Below, piece by piece: positions 47,160 through 58,821 of a stretch of DNA of 64,000 bases (its first letter is position 1; each line of letters begins with the position of its first letter). The translations under genes were made by a program, and so were the position numbers. Origin of the DNA: Saussurea involucrata (Eukaryota; Streptophyta; Magnoliopsida; Asterales; Asteraceae); the NCBI GenBank assembly GCA_033807775.1, contig CM066322.1, positions 20,511,001 to 20,575,000 of the forward strand. Direction: 5' to 3'. The notes below the pieces were generated by a model. That model was not told where the DNA came from. It saw only the letters and a program-made list of their open reading frames with translations, and ran no database searches.

Positions 47160-50100
47160 TTAGATGGACTTTAATTCCATCCCTATCACCGACTTGTGAA
47201 CCAAGTCCCTAGCTAACCCCTTCGTCAAGTGGTCCGCTAGATTTTGTTGCGACCGAACAATCTCAACTGAAATCACCACATTCGTGATTAGCTCACGAAT
47301 CATGCTATGTCTAACACCTAAGTGTCTAGACTTGCCATTATACACTTGGCTATAAGCTTTAGCCAAGGTAGCCTCACTATCGCAACAAATAGAAATGGGT
47401 GATATTGGTTTCGGCCATAATGGAATTTCATGGACCAAGTTCCTTAGCCACTCCGCCTCTTTACCGGCAGCGGCTAATGCCACAAATTCCGACTCCATAG
47501 TCGAACTCGTGATGCAAGTTTGCTTCTTGGAAGCCCATGAGATGGCACCTCCCCCAAGCAAGCACACCCGACCACTCGTAGAAGAGTGATCTTCCAAATT
47601 GGTGATCCAACTTGCATCCGAATATCCCTCAAATATTGAAGGAAACCCGACATATGACATTACAAGTTTACAAGCCTTATGTTCCATCCCGGGCATAACA
47701 AAACCTTCCGGTTGTTTCATGTAAACTTCCTCCTCCAAATCACCATTCAAGAATGCCGTTTTGACATCCATTTGGTGAATCACTAAATTGTGAATAGCAC
47801 CTGAAGCTATCAACAATCTAATCGTGGACATTGCAACCGGGGCATAAGTAACAAAATAATCTATGCCTTCCCGTTGCCTAAAGCCTTGGATCACTAATCG
47901 AGCTTTGAACTTGTCGATTGATCCATCCGCTTTCATCTTCCTTTTGAAGATCCACTTGCAACCTAAAGGTTTGCAACCCGGTGGCAAGTCCGTTAATACC
48001 CAAGTATTATTTCCCATGATGGAGTCCATTTCATCATGTAGTGCTTCTTTCCAGAAAGCAATATCTTGAGACTTCATAGCCTCATCAAATGATTTTGGAT
48101 CCTCCTCAACACTATAACAGTAAAGGAATTGGGGTCCAATCTCATCTCTTGATCCCTCTACCAAGTACACTTGGAAATCAGGACCAAAGGATTTTTCAAT
48201 CCTTCCTCTTTTGCTCCTTCGAAGCATCGGAGATTCGGTTGGAACAATTGTTTGTTATTCAACCTCACTAGTTTCACTAGTATTTGGAACTATGTCCTTA
48301 GGCCTCGGCATTGAAGAGAATCTAGTCTCATCAAATATCGCATCTCTCGATTCTATAACGGTGTGAATCGCTATAGAATCATTAGGTTCAATAACATAGA
48401 ACCTATATGCTTTGGAATGCTCGGCATATCCAACAAAGATGCATTCAATGCCTTTATCACCCAAAGTCTTCCTTTTGGGTTCGGGTAGTCGAACGACCGC
48501 TCGACAGCCCCAAACTCGAATATAACTCAAGTTCGGCCTTTTCTTGAACCAAAGTTCATATGGGGTAATCTTGTTCCTTTTATTGGGAACTCGATTCAGC
48601 AAATAACAAGCCGTTAACATGGCTTCACCCCAAAATCCATCACTCAAACCCGAGTAGGATAACATAGAGTTCACCATTTCTTTGAGAACTCTATTTTTCC
48701 GTTCCGCCACACCATTTTGCTGTGGTGTATAAGGCGCCGTAGTCTCATGAATGATTCCTACGGATTGGAAAAACATGGGGTCGTAATACTCCCCACCACG
48801 ATCGATACGTAAACACTTAATTAAGCCATTCATTTGCAATTCAACCTCCGTTTTAAAAACTTTAAATTTAACCAACGCTTCATCTTTTGAGTGTAACAAA
48901 TAAACATAGCAAAAACGTGAAGTGTCGTCAATAAAAGTGACAACATACTTTTTATTACCAAAATACGGAGTTGAATGCAAATCACAAAGATCACTATGAA
49001 TTAAATCAAGCACCGACGAGTCCCTTTTCACGTTAGGAAAAGGTTGTCTAGTGATCTTTGTTAACATGCAAGTTTTACACTTATCAGTCTTAATATCAAA
49101 AGCCGGAATAAGACCGTCTTTTGACATTTCAACCATACGTTTAAAATTAACGTGACCAAGTCTAGCATGCCATAAATTAGAATCATCACAAACGCTATTT
49201 GCAATAAAAACAGAATTTGAAACAACATTCATTTTATTCAAATTCAACATAAACATATTATTAAGCAAATAACCAAATCCTACAAAAGAGCCACCCTTTG
49301 ACAAGATAAACTTGTCCGACTCATAAACTTGCCTATACCCTAACTTATTCAAAATACTACCGGAAACCAAATTCTTTCGAATTCGCGGTACAAACAAAAC
49401 ATTAAAAAGTTCAACTACTTTGCCAGAACTAAACTTTAGCCTAACTAAGCCTCTTCCAAGAATGGGAGCCATCGACTCGTTCCCCATGCGAAGCATTAAT
49501 CCGTCTCCAACCGGTTCCAAAGAAATGAACCAACGGCGATCTTTGCACACATGACTTGTAGCACCCGAGTCGATCCACCAAGCAACATCATCATCCTGCA
49601 CATAAAATGATTCGGATATCAGTGGCACATAATCCAAATTTGAATTAAAACCAAAGTCAAGAAACTGACCTTGCCGTGGGTTTTGATCCTTGGATCCTTG
49701 CCCACTTCCACTCGTGCTTGCTCCACCCTTATTCTTGACAACCCGACAATCCCGCTTGAGATGGCCGATCATCCCACAGGTCCAACAAGTTAATTTAACC
49801 TTTTTGTTGGGCCCTTTCTTGGCTTCGTTGAACTTCCGTTTTCCCTTGAAATTGTTAGATTTCCCCTCTTCCACCATGTTCACCGAAGGTGCAGAAACCT
49901 CCTTTATCTTAGGTTTCTCAGCCTCTTGCGCCCGAAGAGATTCCTCTATGCGCAAGTGACTACCGAGTTGTACAAGAGACAACTCTTCCTTCTTGTGTTT
50001 CAACATATGTTTGAAGTCTTTCCAAGAGGGGGGCAGTTTATCAATAATGCTCGATACGGAGATGGATTCGTCCATCTTCATATCATGTTGAGCATATTGG

Positions 50101-50534
50101 CCAAGAATGCGAAGGAGCTCATTGTATTGCTCCATCACCGGCCTTGAGTCCACCATTTTGTAATTATTAAAATTACTCACGAGGAACTTCTTACTAGAAG
50201 CATCCTCGGCCATGTATTTTGACTCGAGAGAGTCCCATAGCTCTTTGGCAGATTCTACGTTTTGATAGATGTCAAAGAGGGAGTCACACATACCGTTTAA
50301 GATGTGGCCATGACAGATGTAGTCATCGTTCTTCCATTTGCCGCGACGTCGGGTCACCTCCAATGTCTCGTTCTCCATCACCTCCGGCATTGGGGTGCTC
50401 AGCACGTACACGACCTTCAACGTCGTCAGCAAGAAATGCATCTTCTTTTGCCATCTACGGAAATCCACGCCTTCAAACTTCTTAAGTTTTGTGAACTTGG
50501 AAGTCATGTCTCTCACGGTTTGATCACCCGCCAT
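47160..50534 (-). pseudogene. gag-pol: Copia Gag-Pol polyprotein, RT core deleted, one stop
   Basis: One frame from the ATG at 50534 to TAA at 47160. Residues 1-250 are a UBN2-type gag, with the zinc knuckle CWTCGMIGHLKRDC at 250-263. The protease motif IDSGATSH is at 321-328. GAG-pre-integrase follows (LWHARLGHVNFKRM), then the integrase core with SDLCD, DRGGEY and PQQNGVAERKN. A single TAA (plus 48255-48257), probably a former Gln codon, ends the first ORF after EVE; the frame continues. RT starts normally (WVLTDLPPGCKPLGCKWIFK, MDVKTAFLNG) but jumps near 47663-47672 from KACKL straight to YVGFPSIFEGYSDASW, so the YVDD catalytic segment and the connection are absent, in frame. RNase H (TMESEFVALAAAGKEAEWL) is intact. 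It cannot reverse transcribe by itself. Confidence 0.9.
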
Positions 50535-50566
50535 CTCTCTTCACGATGATAAATATCTCTTACGAT

Positions 50567-51170
50567 TGTTGGGGGATTTATGTATTGTGGAAGAGATGAG
50601 ATAATGGTGAGACGATTAGTATAACTCGGATAGAACCAGAGATCGCGTAGAGCTCGCTTTTCATAAGAGATATTTCGACCCTATTCTGCCAGGGTATCAC
50701 GAAATTCTCTCGAGGATAATATCTGATTTTTCAGTGTAATCGATCATGGCAGATATCGACTCATATATATACACTTTAGAAATGTAACCTACGTTGTATT
50801 GATTCAGGAAATAATCATCTCATTAATGGGATTGATTGTGTGTTTATGGACGTCAGTTACAAATTGGAAGAGGCATCAGACACTCGGCGCCAGTCTCCGC
50901 GCCAGTCAACTGGCGCCACAACTGGAGCGGGTAAACATTTCAGAGCTTGGCGCCAGTCTTGGCGCCAGCACTGGCCCCGACGCCCAGCTCATGAAAACAC
51001 ATTGTAACTTCCCAATTTTAACCGTTCAACAATCCCGGGTTCTAGTTAGCTTACACGAGTGTGCACTCCACACCTCCTAACTCGTGTTATAGCTTAGCTA
51101 TCAACCTCATTATTTCCTTTGTGAATCCAATTACACAAAATGACCGATAATTTCACTAAAATCACCAACA
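50567..51170 (-). repeat. 5' LTR of minus-strand Copia
   Basis: 604 bp; plus-strand edges TGTTGGGGGATTTATG and AAAATCACCAACA. The GGCGCCAG cluster is at about 50885-50970, with a few substitutions from the left copy. Confidence 0.92.
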
Positions 51171-51175
51171 ACAGA

Positions 51176-52205
51176 TAAGTTGGTATTCGGTTGTTGTGCT
51201 GAATAAGCCGTCTGAATGTCAGAAGTGACCATTTTACCCCTAGTCTTTATTTTTGTCCGAATAAAACAACTTTTTGATAAAAATTTGAATAAATTACTTA
51301 TAATTATAAAAAATACCAATTTAAAGCCATAAACAAATCATCAAACAAGAACGAACAAATTGTTTTATAAATAAATCATCAAACAACAACTTTGTAAAAC
51401 AATTTTTATTACATCAAACATCCACATATAAAACAATAAGCAATTAAATCAAGTGAAAACTCGAATCAAATAAAACCCAAATCTATGAACCCAAAATAAA
51501 AGAGCCCAACTTTATAAACCTTGAGGCAAAAGAGCCAAATCAAGGAAAAAAACTACAACCAAATCAAAAAAAAAACACAAACCATTGCAGTGTGGAGAAG
51601 GCAACAGATTGGAAATCAGAGGGAAGCACTGTGCAGGTTACGACGAGATGGCAGAGGCAGATAGGAGAAGATAGGAGAAGGCAACATATGGGAAATCAAA
51701 GGGGAGCAATGTGCAGGTTCCGACGAGATGGCAGAGGCAGATAGCTAGCAACGGTGAACCCAAAAACGAAGGGGCCAACTGTCGATTAGTGGCCATAGAA
51801 TAAAAACCCATATCGAAGATGAGGAGTAGATCAAAAAGGGAGCAGTCGTCGATATTCATCCAATTTTGTGAGGTGTAGACAACGAGAGGAGCAGATCTAT
51901 GGAGGATTAAACAAATTTTTGTGAAGTGCCATTTTTGTTTGGATAAGAGAAGCAAAGAAGCCTGAAGGAAAAAGAAATGGAGATGAGAAAGAGGATGGGA
52001 TGGGGAGGGTGGGGGAGTAAAGGGTGAAGGGTAAAGGGGGAATAAAAAAGGTTGAATAAAGGGATGAGTGCATAGGACATAAGTTTTCTAGCTGAGCGAA
52101 TCAGCCGTCAGCTGAGCGAATAAGCTCTTACCGAACAGCTAGGTATGGCTGAGCGATTAAGCCATATCTGTTATACAGCCCAATAAACCATTACCAAACA
52201 ACCTC
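51176..52205. other. Right arm of the Harbinger-like element
   Basis: Non-coding. Includes a nearly exact local duplication of AGATAGGAGAAG...ATGGCAGAGGCAGATAG phrases (about 51600-51745) and GCTGAGCGAAT repeats at 52090-52160. ORFs on the minus strand here have no family resemblance. Confidence 0.5.
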
Positions 52206-52208
52206 TTA

Positions 52209-52558
52209 ATATAGTACAAACATAGTAGGTTTTTTAGTAAGTTTCTTTTATAAAAAGAGTTAATTACATTTTCACCCATGTGGTTTGGGTTTACTTGGAT
52301 ACCATCCCTACAATTTAGAAATTACAAAATATTTCTTGTAGTTCCAATTTCCCTTCATTGGGTTTCCCTCACGTAAGGCCAATTTGATAATATTACCATT
52401 TTCTTGATTATTAGTTTTGTTGTACAAGTGCGTGGAGCATTTGAAAAAATGAACCCCCATTGTCAACCCTCTTCCTCTCCCCACACCCCACCCCCACCCC
52501 CACGAACACATGGGTTTCTATCTATTTCTTTCGTGGGTTCCAAATTTTGGTATTTTAT
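52209..52558. other. Intergenic stretch with a partial Mutator-like TIR
   Basis: AGAGTTAATTACATTTTCAC at about 52257, followed by CATGTGGTTTGGG, resembles the TIR of the Mutator-like elements seen at 11407 and 15701, but no partner arm was found. No gene is seen. Confidence 0.4.
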
Positions 52559-53195
52559 TGATGTTTAGGGCCGTCCCTAGGTCGGGCGGGTCGGGTGCAC
52601 ACCCAATACCCAAAGAAAATAAGGGTTCAAGTTTTTTTAAGTATATACTATATAGTAATGATTAAAAAAATTGTAAATAAAAACACAAAAAATAGTATAT
52701 CATAGGTGCCAAAAAAATTAACATTATACTAAGGGTCCAAACATGTATTAATTAAATTACATTAGACAATAAATTTTGTATAAAGCTAATTGGTCTTTCA
52801 TTTTATAATATTCCTTGTTATTTTTCTAAGTTTTTTTTTATCTAGTACTAATATCTAAAAACTTTTTTTGCCTAAGGGGCTGTTTGGTAGTATCTGAATC
52901 ATTTGGTCCTTAATGATTTAATGGTAAGAATGATTAAAAGGATCTGTATGATTTAGTGAAAAATGAAAAAGGCATGTTTGGAAGATGATCTGAATGAGAA
53001 GTCTGAATCATAGAAAATTACCGTTTTAACCTTGTATACAATTTAATACCAAATAAATAAAATATGTCGGTCTATAAGTGATTTTTTTGTTTGATAATTG
53101 TTTTGTTGCAAATATAAATGGTTTGATAAAAATCATCTTTTATTTCTATTTATTTTATATCTAATTTGATGTAAACGGTAGAGTAATTACAATAA

Positions 53196-53251
53196 ATTAA
53201 TATAATATAATTTAAATATTATATAACATAAAAACCCTAATTCTTTCCCTA
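53196..53251 (+). repeat. 56-bp direct repeat, left of Helitron
   Basis: Runs from ATTAATATAATATAATTTAA to CTAATTCTTTCCCTA and is identical to 57666-57721. Three bases separate it from the Helitron 3' CTAG (53254-53257). Confidence 0.92.
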
Positions 53252-53839
53252 ACCTAGTTGGATACCCGCGCAATGCGGCGGGATGCAAATATTTTATCAA
53301 GATATATTTGAAATATTAGATGGTTCACATTTCGTATTAAGAATTTTTCGCAAGGCAATGGAATGTATCAAGGTGACTCCTCTACACCAACACCACAGTA
53401 ATAACATGGGTGCGCCAATCTTAATTGTGATTTGCATTACAAAAAAAACTCTTGTGATTTGCATTACAAATAAAACTCTTTTAATGAGATTGGTTACGAT
53501 CGAACTTGGATAAAAATTATAAGTGGAAAAGGGATCTTGTATTTTAGAAGTTGTCGATTTAGAGATTTAGCTTTTGTTGTGTATTTGAACTCTTTCTAGT
53601 AGATTTCTAACTAAATGAAAATGAATTTTGATTTCTAAAAGGTTACAGAAATTAAAATGGTTTCCTGACCAACCTGGCATTGAGCTCTAACCAACTTGGC
53701 ATTGAGCTCTAGATGTAGTTTGTGAACTTGTAAGTTTATGATCCGATCATTTATAACTAATCTTCACCTTACAAATATAAGTGAGAATCATGCAAATGAC
53801 ACAAATGGTTCCAATATGATGACCGAGTCTAATCAAATA

Positions 53840-53935
53840 AAGTATGGTAGCAAGGGTTGTTATTACAACACGAGAGGGCTGTCTTTAGAATCGCCTACAA
53901 GTACAAGTATGGTAGCAAGGGTTGTGGGTTGTGAT
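53840..53935 (+). repeat. Short duplication inside the Helitron
   Basis: AGTATGGTAGCAAGGGTTGT occurs at about 53840 and again at about 53906, with similar following text (ATT...AACAC..GAG). Confidence 0.6.
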
Positions 53936-54603
53936 TCTAACACTTGAGGGTTGTTATTCACAAATTTTCTCCAAAACGCAATAATAGAGACACTTGTAGC
54001 TTACTGGGCGCATTTCATCACCACCACAAATCAACATACAACACGTGTTTTGGAAAAATTGAGATACAGTACTATATGGTTCCCAATTTTAATTTAAACG
54101 GGCTTGCAATTAGTGACAAAAATGTACAGGATATAAGTATCATGGTTACACAAGAGTCAACCATGAAAAATAATAACCATACAAATGATAACCATACAAG
54201 CATATTTTAAAACCCGTGACATCAATTTAGAACCATTATCCTTTAATTACTCCTAAATACTTTCCTAACCAACTTTAAGCATGCAAATTAATAAAATAAA
54301 AACATAAGGAAGTAAAAGAAACAAAACAACAGTTAAGCAAGAATTAAAAACAACTAAGCATATGTTCGTATCACAATGCCAAAACAGTACCATTGGAATG
54401 AATCATCCTTCATATTCGTATCATAAGCTAAACATATGTTCATATCCTTAAACGGAGAATATGTTGTTTTCGGAAGTTCCATATAAGACTTACAAAAACA
54501 AGGAACTAACATACTTAAGAAAGGCATGCAAGAGAAACTATTGACATGAAGTTTCTGTTGTGGCTCGGCCAAGATGAAGATAGGCAAGTCGTTGCAATCC
54601 TTA

Positions 54604-54941
54604 GAGCATCTCCAACAGCTTCCCCATAATTTCTTCAAAATAGGGAACCAAAAGCCAAAATCCCTAAAAAATTATACATTCATCTCCAGCTTCCCCATTT
54701 TGTAGAATCCAACATTAATTAAAATATTATTTCTCTCTACATATTTATTTTCAAAGTTTTCTATTGGTCCTCTCACTTGGTAATCATTTTTGGAGTAATC
54801 TCCATATTTGGAGAAAAAAACTCTCTCTCCAACTTTCTCCATTTTGGGGATAGTTTTGGGGAAGCTGTTGGAGCACATTTTTAGCCCAAAATCCTCATTT
54901 TCTCCATTTTCCCCATTTTAGGGAAGCTGTTGGAGATGCTC
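54604..54941. mobile_element. Tourist-like MITE, copy A (inside the Helitron)
   Basis: Ends GAGCATCTCCAACAGCTTCC and GGAAGCTGTTGGAGATGCTC are perfect inverse copies; TSD TTA at 54601-54603 and 54942-54944. Confidence 0.92.
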
Positions 54942-55839
54942 TTATTGTTCATGTATGGCAGCCTTGGAGAATTCAGGGCTTCCACAAATTGGGGGCTTTG
55001 TCCATGGTATTGAGAATGCTCTTCTACTATCATCATGTAGATCTTCTAAATTAAGTTAATACTCTGAAAACCACAAATTACTAAAAAATATGGGATTCTG
55101 GAAATCATATCAGCAAGCCTACCTTTGATTTTTTTGGAAAAGGGTTGCATGGAGATATACATTGGAAAGAAACATTTGTGATTGAAAAATACAAATGATT
55201 AATTTACTTACAACCAAATGAGTAAAAAGATATGAAGAATTAGACAAAAATTATTGAAGAATATGTTAGTTACCTTCATCTAACCCAATGGTTTTTTTTA
55301 AGAGTGATGCAAATCCATTGTTGCGTTCTGTGAATTGATATATTCTTCATGATTGTGGAGGGAGCATTCTTTTGCAATAGAGCAGTTGGCAATTACTACA
55401 AAGCACATTTAATTCCACATATGCATTCATCTATCTTTTATCATCTTTCTTAAAATGGTTAGACACGCATTTTAAGCTCAAAACAAAATTTAAAGATCAC
55501 TTTGCTTGAGACTTTAACCATCAAACACCATTGAATCATCTTGATAAAGTATACTTCAGTCTAATATTAAAAAGAAAAAAGGCTTCGGCGTCCGATTGCT
55601 ACATGGATGCAGTTAATAATTAGAGTAAACGTATAAAAGATCGAATATTTTCTTTGAGGGCTTTCAACGAATACATGCTAAGCAACCCAAATATCAAACG
55701 AATGAAACTCAAAATCAAGTTCATCATATGTTATGACAGCTAAATTATTTATAAACAAAAAACAGAAGTTAGATTGACAACAAGTAAGCATTGATAATTG
55801 TAATCTATGTTATCGGAAAAAAAACGAAAATGAGAATAC

Positions 55840-56020
55840 GTACCAGTTGAAGTTCAATATCCATCCAGCAGGTCGGACTAAATGAAACCGACAAATCTTG
55901 AACTTCGATTGACAACAAATATCACGTATGTATTGTCAACAAAATAAAAAAATCGAAAAATCAGAATATGCACCGGTTGAAGTTCAATATCCATCCAGCA
56001 GGCTGAACTAAATGAAACCA
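55840..56020. repeat. Tandem duplication inside the Helitron, about 135 bp apart
   Basis: GTTGAAGTTCAATATCCATC followed by CAGCAGGTCGGACTAAATG at about 55848 recurs at about 55976 with few changes. Confidence 0.65.
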
Positions 56021-56759
56021 AAGATGACTTACTACTTCCTGAAAACTTGCATATTAGTTACAGAAGGATAAGAAAACGTCATACATTGTTCACTTCACCA
56101 TGTCATCAATAATGAATGCTTGTATGTACTCACATATTGTCTACAATACTGCAATTTATAAAGCAAAGTAAGGTTTCAAATAATTAATCTAAGAGCACCA
56201 ATGTATTCATCCATTCAATCTCTTGACTTTGAGAGGTCCGGATAACAACAAATATATAAATAAGCACTCAACCTAATCACTTTCACAGATCATATTGAAT
56301 TTTACCACCATGAGGATACCTCAACTTTATTATACAGTCTCTTTGAGCCAACTACTCTACTACATGTGTGCCTATAATATTCATTTGGGTATCATATATA
56401 TTATATACCTTGATAGTATATGAGATTGTTGACTATATATCAACACATAAGATATGAAACTGAGAATAACGGAGGAAAGGAAACTTGACATGTTATAGAA
56501 AATGGAAAAGAAGGTTAAAATTTGTTTTATATGATACATTACACATACAGATAAGTGTTCATTACTTTTGTTTTCCATATGTTATATTAGCGGTAGCATA
56601 TAGCAGTCATAAAATTATCACAAACCCAAAACTCAAAAATCCAAGAACCAATAAACTGTTCATAGAGACAGCCGAACATATTGAAAGCTAACATTTTGTT
56701 TAGAAGAACCCTAATCTGTGCTTGAACAAACTACACAAACACGTGAAATCGTGAAACCG

Positions 56760-57150
56760 TAAACCCAAATCGATGTGCAAAGATAAACCGTGAAATCAAA
56801 ATGTGGTATCGATGTGAAACCGTAAGCCAAAATCGATGTGAAATCGAGAGGAACTTACCGAGACAAATCGAGACTGTAGGCGATGGAACCTTGCTCCTCT
56901 TTCCTGTGTAAAAATCTACAATGGTGTAAAAATCAAAAATGAGATCGAGAGTGTAAAAATCGAAAATGAAATCGAGAGTGTAAAAATCGACAATGAATTC
57001 GAGAAGAACTTACCGAGAGAGATCGAAACTATAGGCAATGGAACCCTTGCTCTTCTTTCCTCTGTAAAAATCGACAATGGTGTAAAAATCGACAATGAAA
57101 TCGATTGAAGCAGAAAGTATGAAATCGATTGAAGAACTTACCGAGAGAAA
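56760..57150. repeat. Degenerate tandem repeats inside the Helitron
   Basis: GTGTAAAAATCGACAATG and GAACTTACCGAGAGAAATCG phrases recur several times, with a higher-order unit of about 150 bp (AACTTACCGAGA at about 56854, 57006 and 57135). Confidence 0.65.
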
Positions 57151-57665
57151 TCGAAACTGTAGTTCATACCTTGAACATGAGTCTGAGAAACCCTATCCTT
57201 AGAACAAAATACGAATTTCTTCGATCTATTGAAGACAATCGAGAGCAGATGATACCTCTTCTATTCTCTTCGATTTTTACTCTTCCTTCTCTTCAGTTAT
57301 CCATTTCTTAGCAGGGAGGCCAGGCAGCAGGGAGGTGCGCCGGGAGGAGGAGAGGCAGCAAGGACGCCGGAGGTAGGAAGGAGGAAGTCATGGTTCCAAT
57401 TGTTTGAGAGGGGGTCTGTGAACAAAACCCTAAATCGCCATCCAAGAACGTGAATGGCCTCGTTGGAACACCGACCGAATCGACATCTTGAGAATGTAAA
57501 CAGTTGGACCGACGATGAGGATGGATACACGCATAAAATAGTGGTACTTAGTGTTATAGGAGTTGTTTTTAAGACTTGATGCTTTAAGAAGTAGTACATC
57601 TTGCATTGAAAGTTGTTTTTAAGACTTTAAGACTTTTGTCTTAAATGCTTTATAAGGTAGTATAG

Positions 57666-57721
57666 ATTAATATAATATAATTTAAATATTATATAACATA
57701 AAAACCCTAATTCTTTCCCTA
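57666..57721 (+). repeat. 56-bp direct repeat, right of Helitron
   Basis: Identical to 53196-53251 and directly abutting the Helitron 5' end (plus-strand GA at 57665-57666). Confidence 0.92.
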
Positions 57722-58821
57722 TCTTCTCTTTCAAACCAGTGAGCCACCGCCTCACTTTCTCTCTCTACTTCTTATCTCTTCCAAATCATCTAACAGTGGA
57801 GTAGCAGCACCAAGAAATGATTGAGAAGGCGATTGAGCAACAATATAGGTTAACGATCGTGAGGGAGAAACAACAAAAACGAAAGAAGCTGGAAATAGCA
57901 AAAGGGTAATATTGTAAAAGTGTAAACTCTGAATGGTATGGTGACGTTCTTGCAGATGAGTGATTTAGAGATAGATTGAACGATTCAGAGGCTGTAAAAA
58001 GTTTGCCAAACAAGATGAAGCATCTGACCGAATCAGATTTGTATCTGAATAGCATCATTCAGATGCAAACAAACAGCCCCTAAATATCTTGATATATATT
58101 CTATTACTCATCTTTCACATACTATTTTGATTATTCTATCCACATTGGTCTTATTTTTGTGTTAGAATACAATAGATTTATTTTTATTAATTAAGAAACC
58201 TCATACCTTTTGAAAACAGTTACCAACTATATGAGACGACCCAACTTATATCTATATTTAGGAATTCAAAACTATTTTTTTTCATACATTATTGACTTCT
58301 TATTACCTAATACCGATTGCATGAATCTTAAGTACTCTTTTATCTCTAAAAGAACAACAAGTCTCAAACTATAACCAACATGATGGTTTTTAAAAAGTTC
58401 GTTTCAACTCTAAAAGTTTAAAATGGTGATGAAAACCGATGTTATTAACATCAGGTAACATGTGGAAACTCAACTGATTTATGTTGATTTACTTAAATTG
58501 TTATTCTGAATGGTTAACATAGTGACCTCAAATGATTTCAATCTATATATTAAAGATATATCATAAGATGTCTTTGATGGTGGAAACGGATTGACGACGT
58601 TATGTAAAAAGGATATGGTAGATAATATTAATTTAGAAATAACTATTGATTAATATTACGCTAGGAATGCCGGTAAATGGTTTTATATAAGTTAGTATTT
58701 CTTGAATTCAGTGTTATTTTTGATGATATAAACAATATTGAGAAAAAAATCCGTAGTCATCGAGGATTCATTTTTATATATTGCCTAGGGCCTATAAAAT
58801 ATCAGGATCGGTCTGATGTTT

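Larger units (their letters stand above)
32853..51170 (-). mobile_element. Copia retrotransposon, minus strand, host of nested elements
   Basis: Both LTRs are exactly 604 bp (32853-33456 and 50567-51170), with the TSD ACAGA at 32848-32852 and 51171-51175. The internal region is 33457-33788 plus 46984-50566, split by the Tekay element. On the minus strand, the purine tract AAAATGGGGGAGGAA abuts the left LTR. The sequence after the right LTR, ATCGTAAGAGATATTT, is not the common tRNA-Met primer site. LTRs of equal length with few differences argue for a moderately recent insertion. Confidence 0.92.
32773..52205. mobile_element. Non-autonomous PIF/Harbinger-like element, split by Copia
   Basis: The left end GGTGTTGTTCGGTTCATT and the inverse of the right end (GAGGTTGTTTGGTAATGG) match partly. 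The 3-bp TSD TTA is at 32770-32772 and 52206-52208. Only 75 bp lie left of the Copia insertion and about 1 kb right of it (51176-52205), with GCTGAGCGAAT repeats near the right end and no transposase. Ends and TSD point to Harbinger; the TIR match is imperfect. Confidence 0.6.
53254..57666 (-). mobile_element. Non-autonomous Helitron, minus strand
   Basis: Read on the minus strand, the 5' end at 57666 is TCTATACTACCTTATAAAGC, a typical Helitron start. The 3' end at 53254 has the hairpin CCCGCCGCATTGCGCGGG, 7 bp, then CTAG. The upstream host base is A, as expected for A/T target sites. There is no Rep/helicase gene. The 4.4-kb interior contains a Tourist-like MITE, internal duplications, and AC(T)TACC strings near 56860 and 57010-57140 that look like splice donors on the minus strand, so captured gene pieces are possible but unidentified. 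Confidence 0.82.
52876..58080. mobile_element. PIF/Harbinger-like element holding a Helitron
   Basis: The left end GGGGCTGTTTGGTAGTATCT and the inverse of the right end GGGGCTGTTTGTTTGCATCT match closely, with TSD TAA at 52873-52875 and 58081-58083. Its own sequence is 52876-53253 and 57667-58080 (about 0.8 kb), with no transposase. Confidence 0.85.
52567..58813. mobile_element. Non-autonomous hAT element, split by nested insertions
   Basis: The left end AGGGCCGTCCCTAGGTCGG and the inverse of the right end (GACCGATCCTGATATTTT) are similar. The 8-bp TSD TGATGTTT at 52559-52566 and 58814-58821 is perfect, which is diagnostic for hAT. Its own DNA is 52567-52872 plus 58084-58813, non-coding. Confidence 0.8.

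Noticed and set aside
51638..51955. 105-residue minus-strand ORF
   Set aside because: No resemblance to any family, and it lies inside the Harbinger-like element's non-coding arm.
54354..54878. ORFs containing WGSCWRCS
   Set aside because: Readings of the terminal repeat of the Tourist-like MITE; the same string appears in the other MITE copies.
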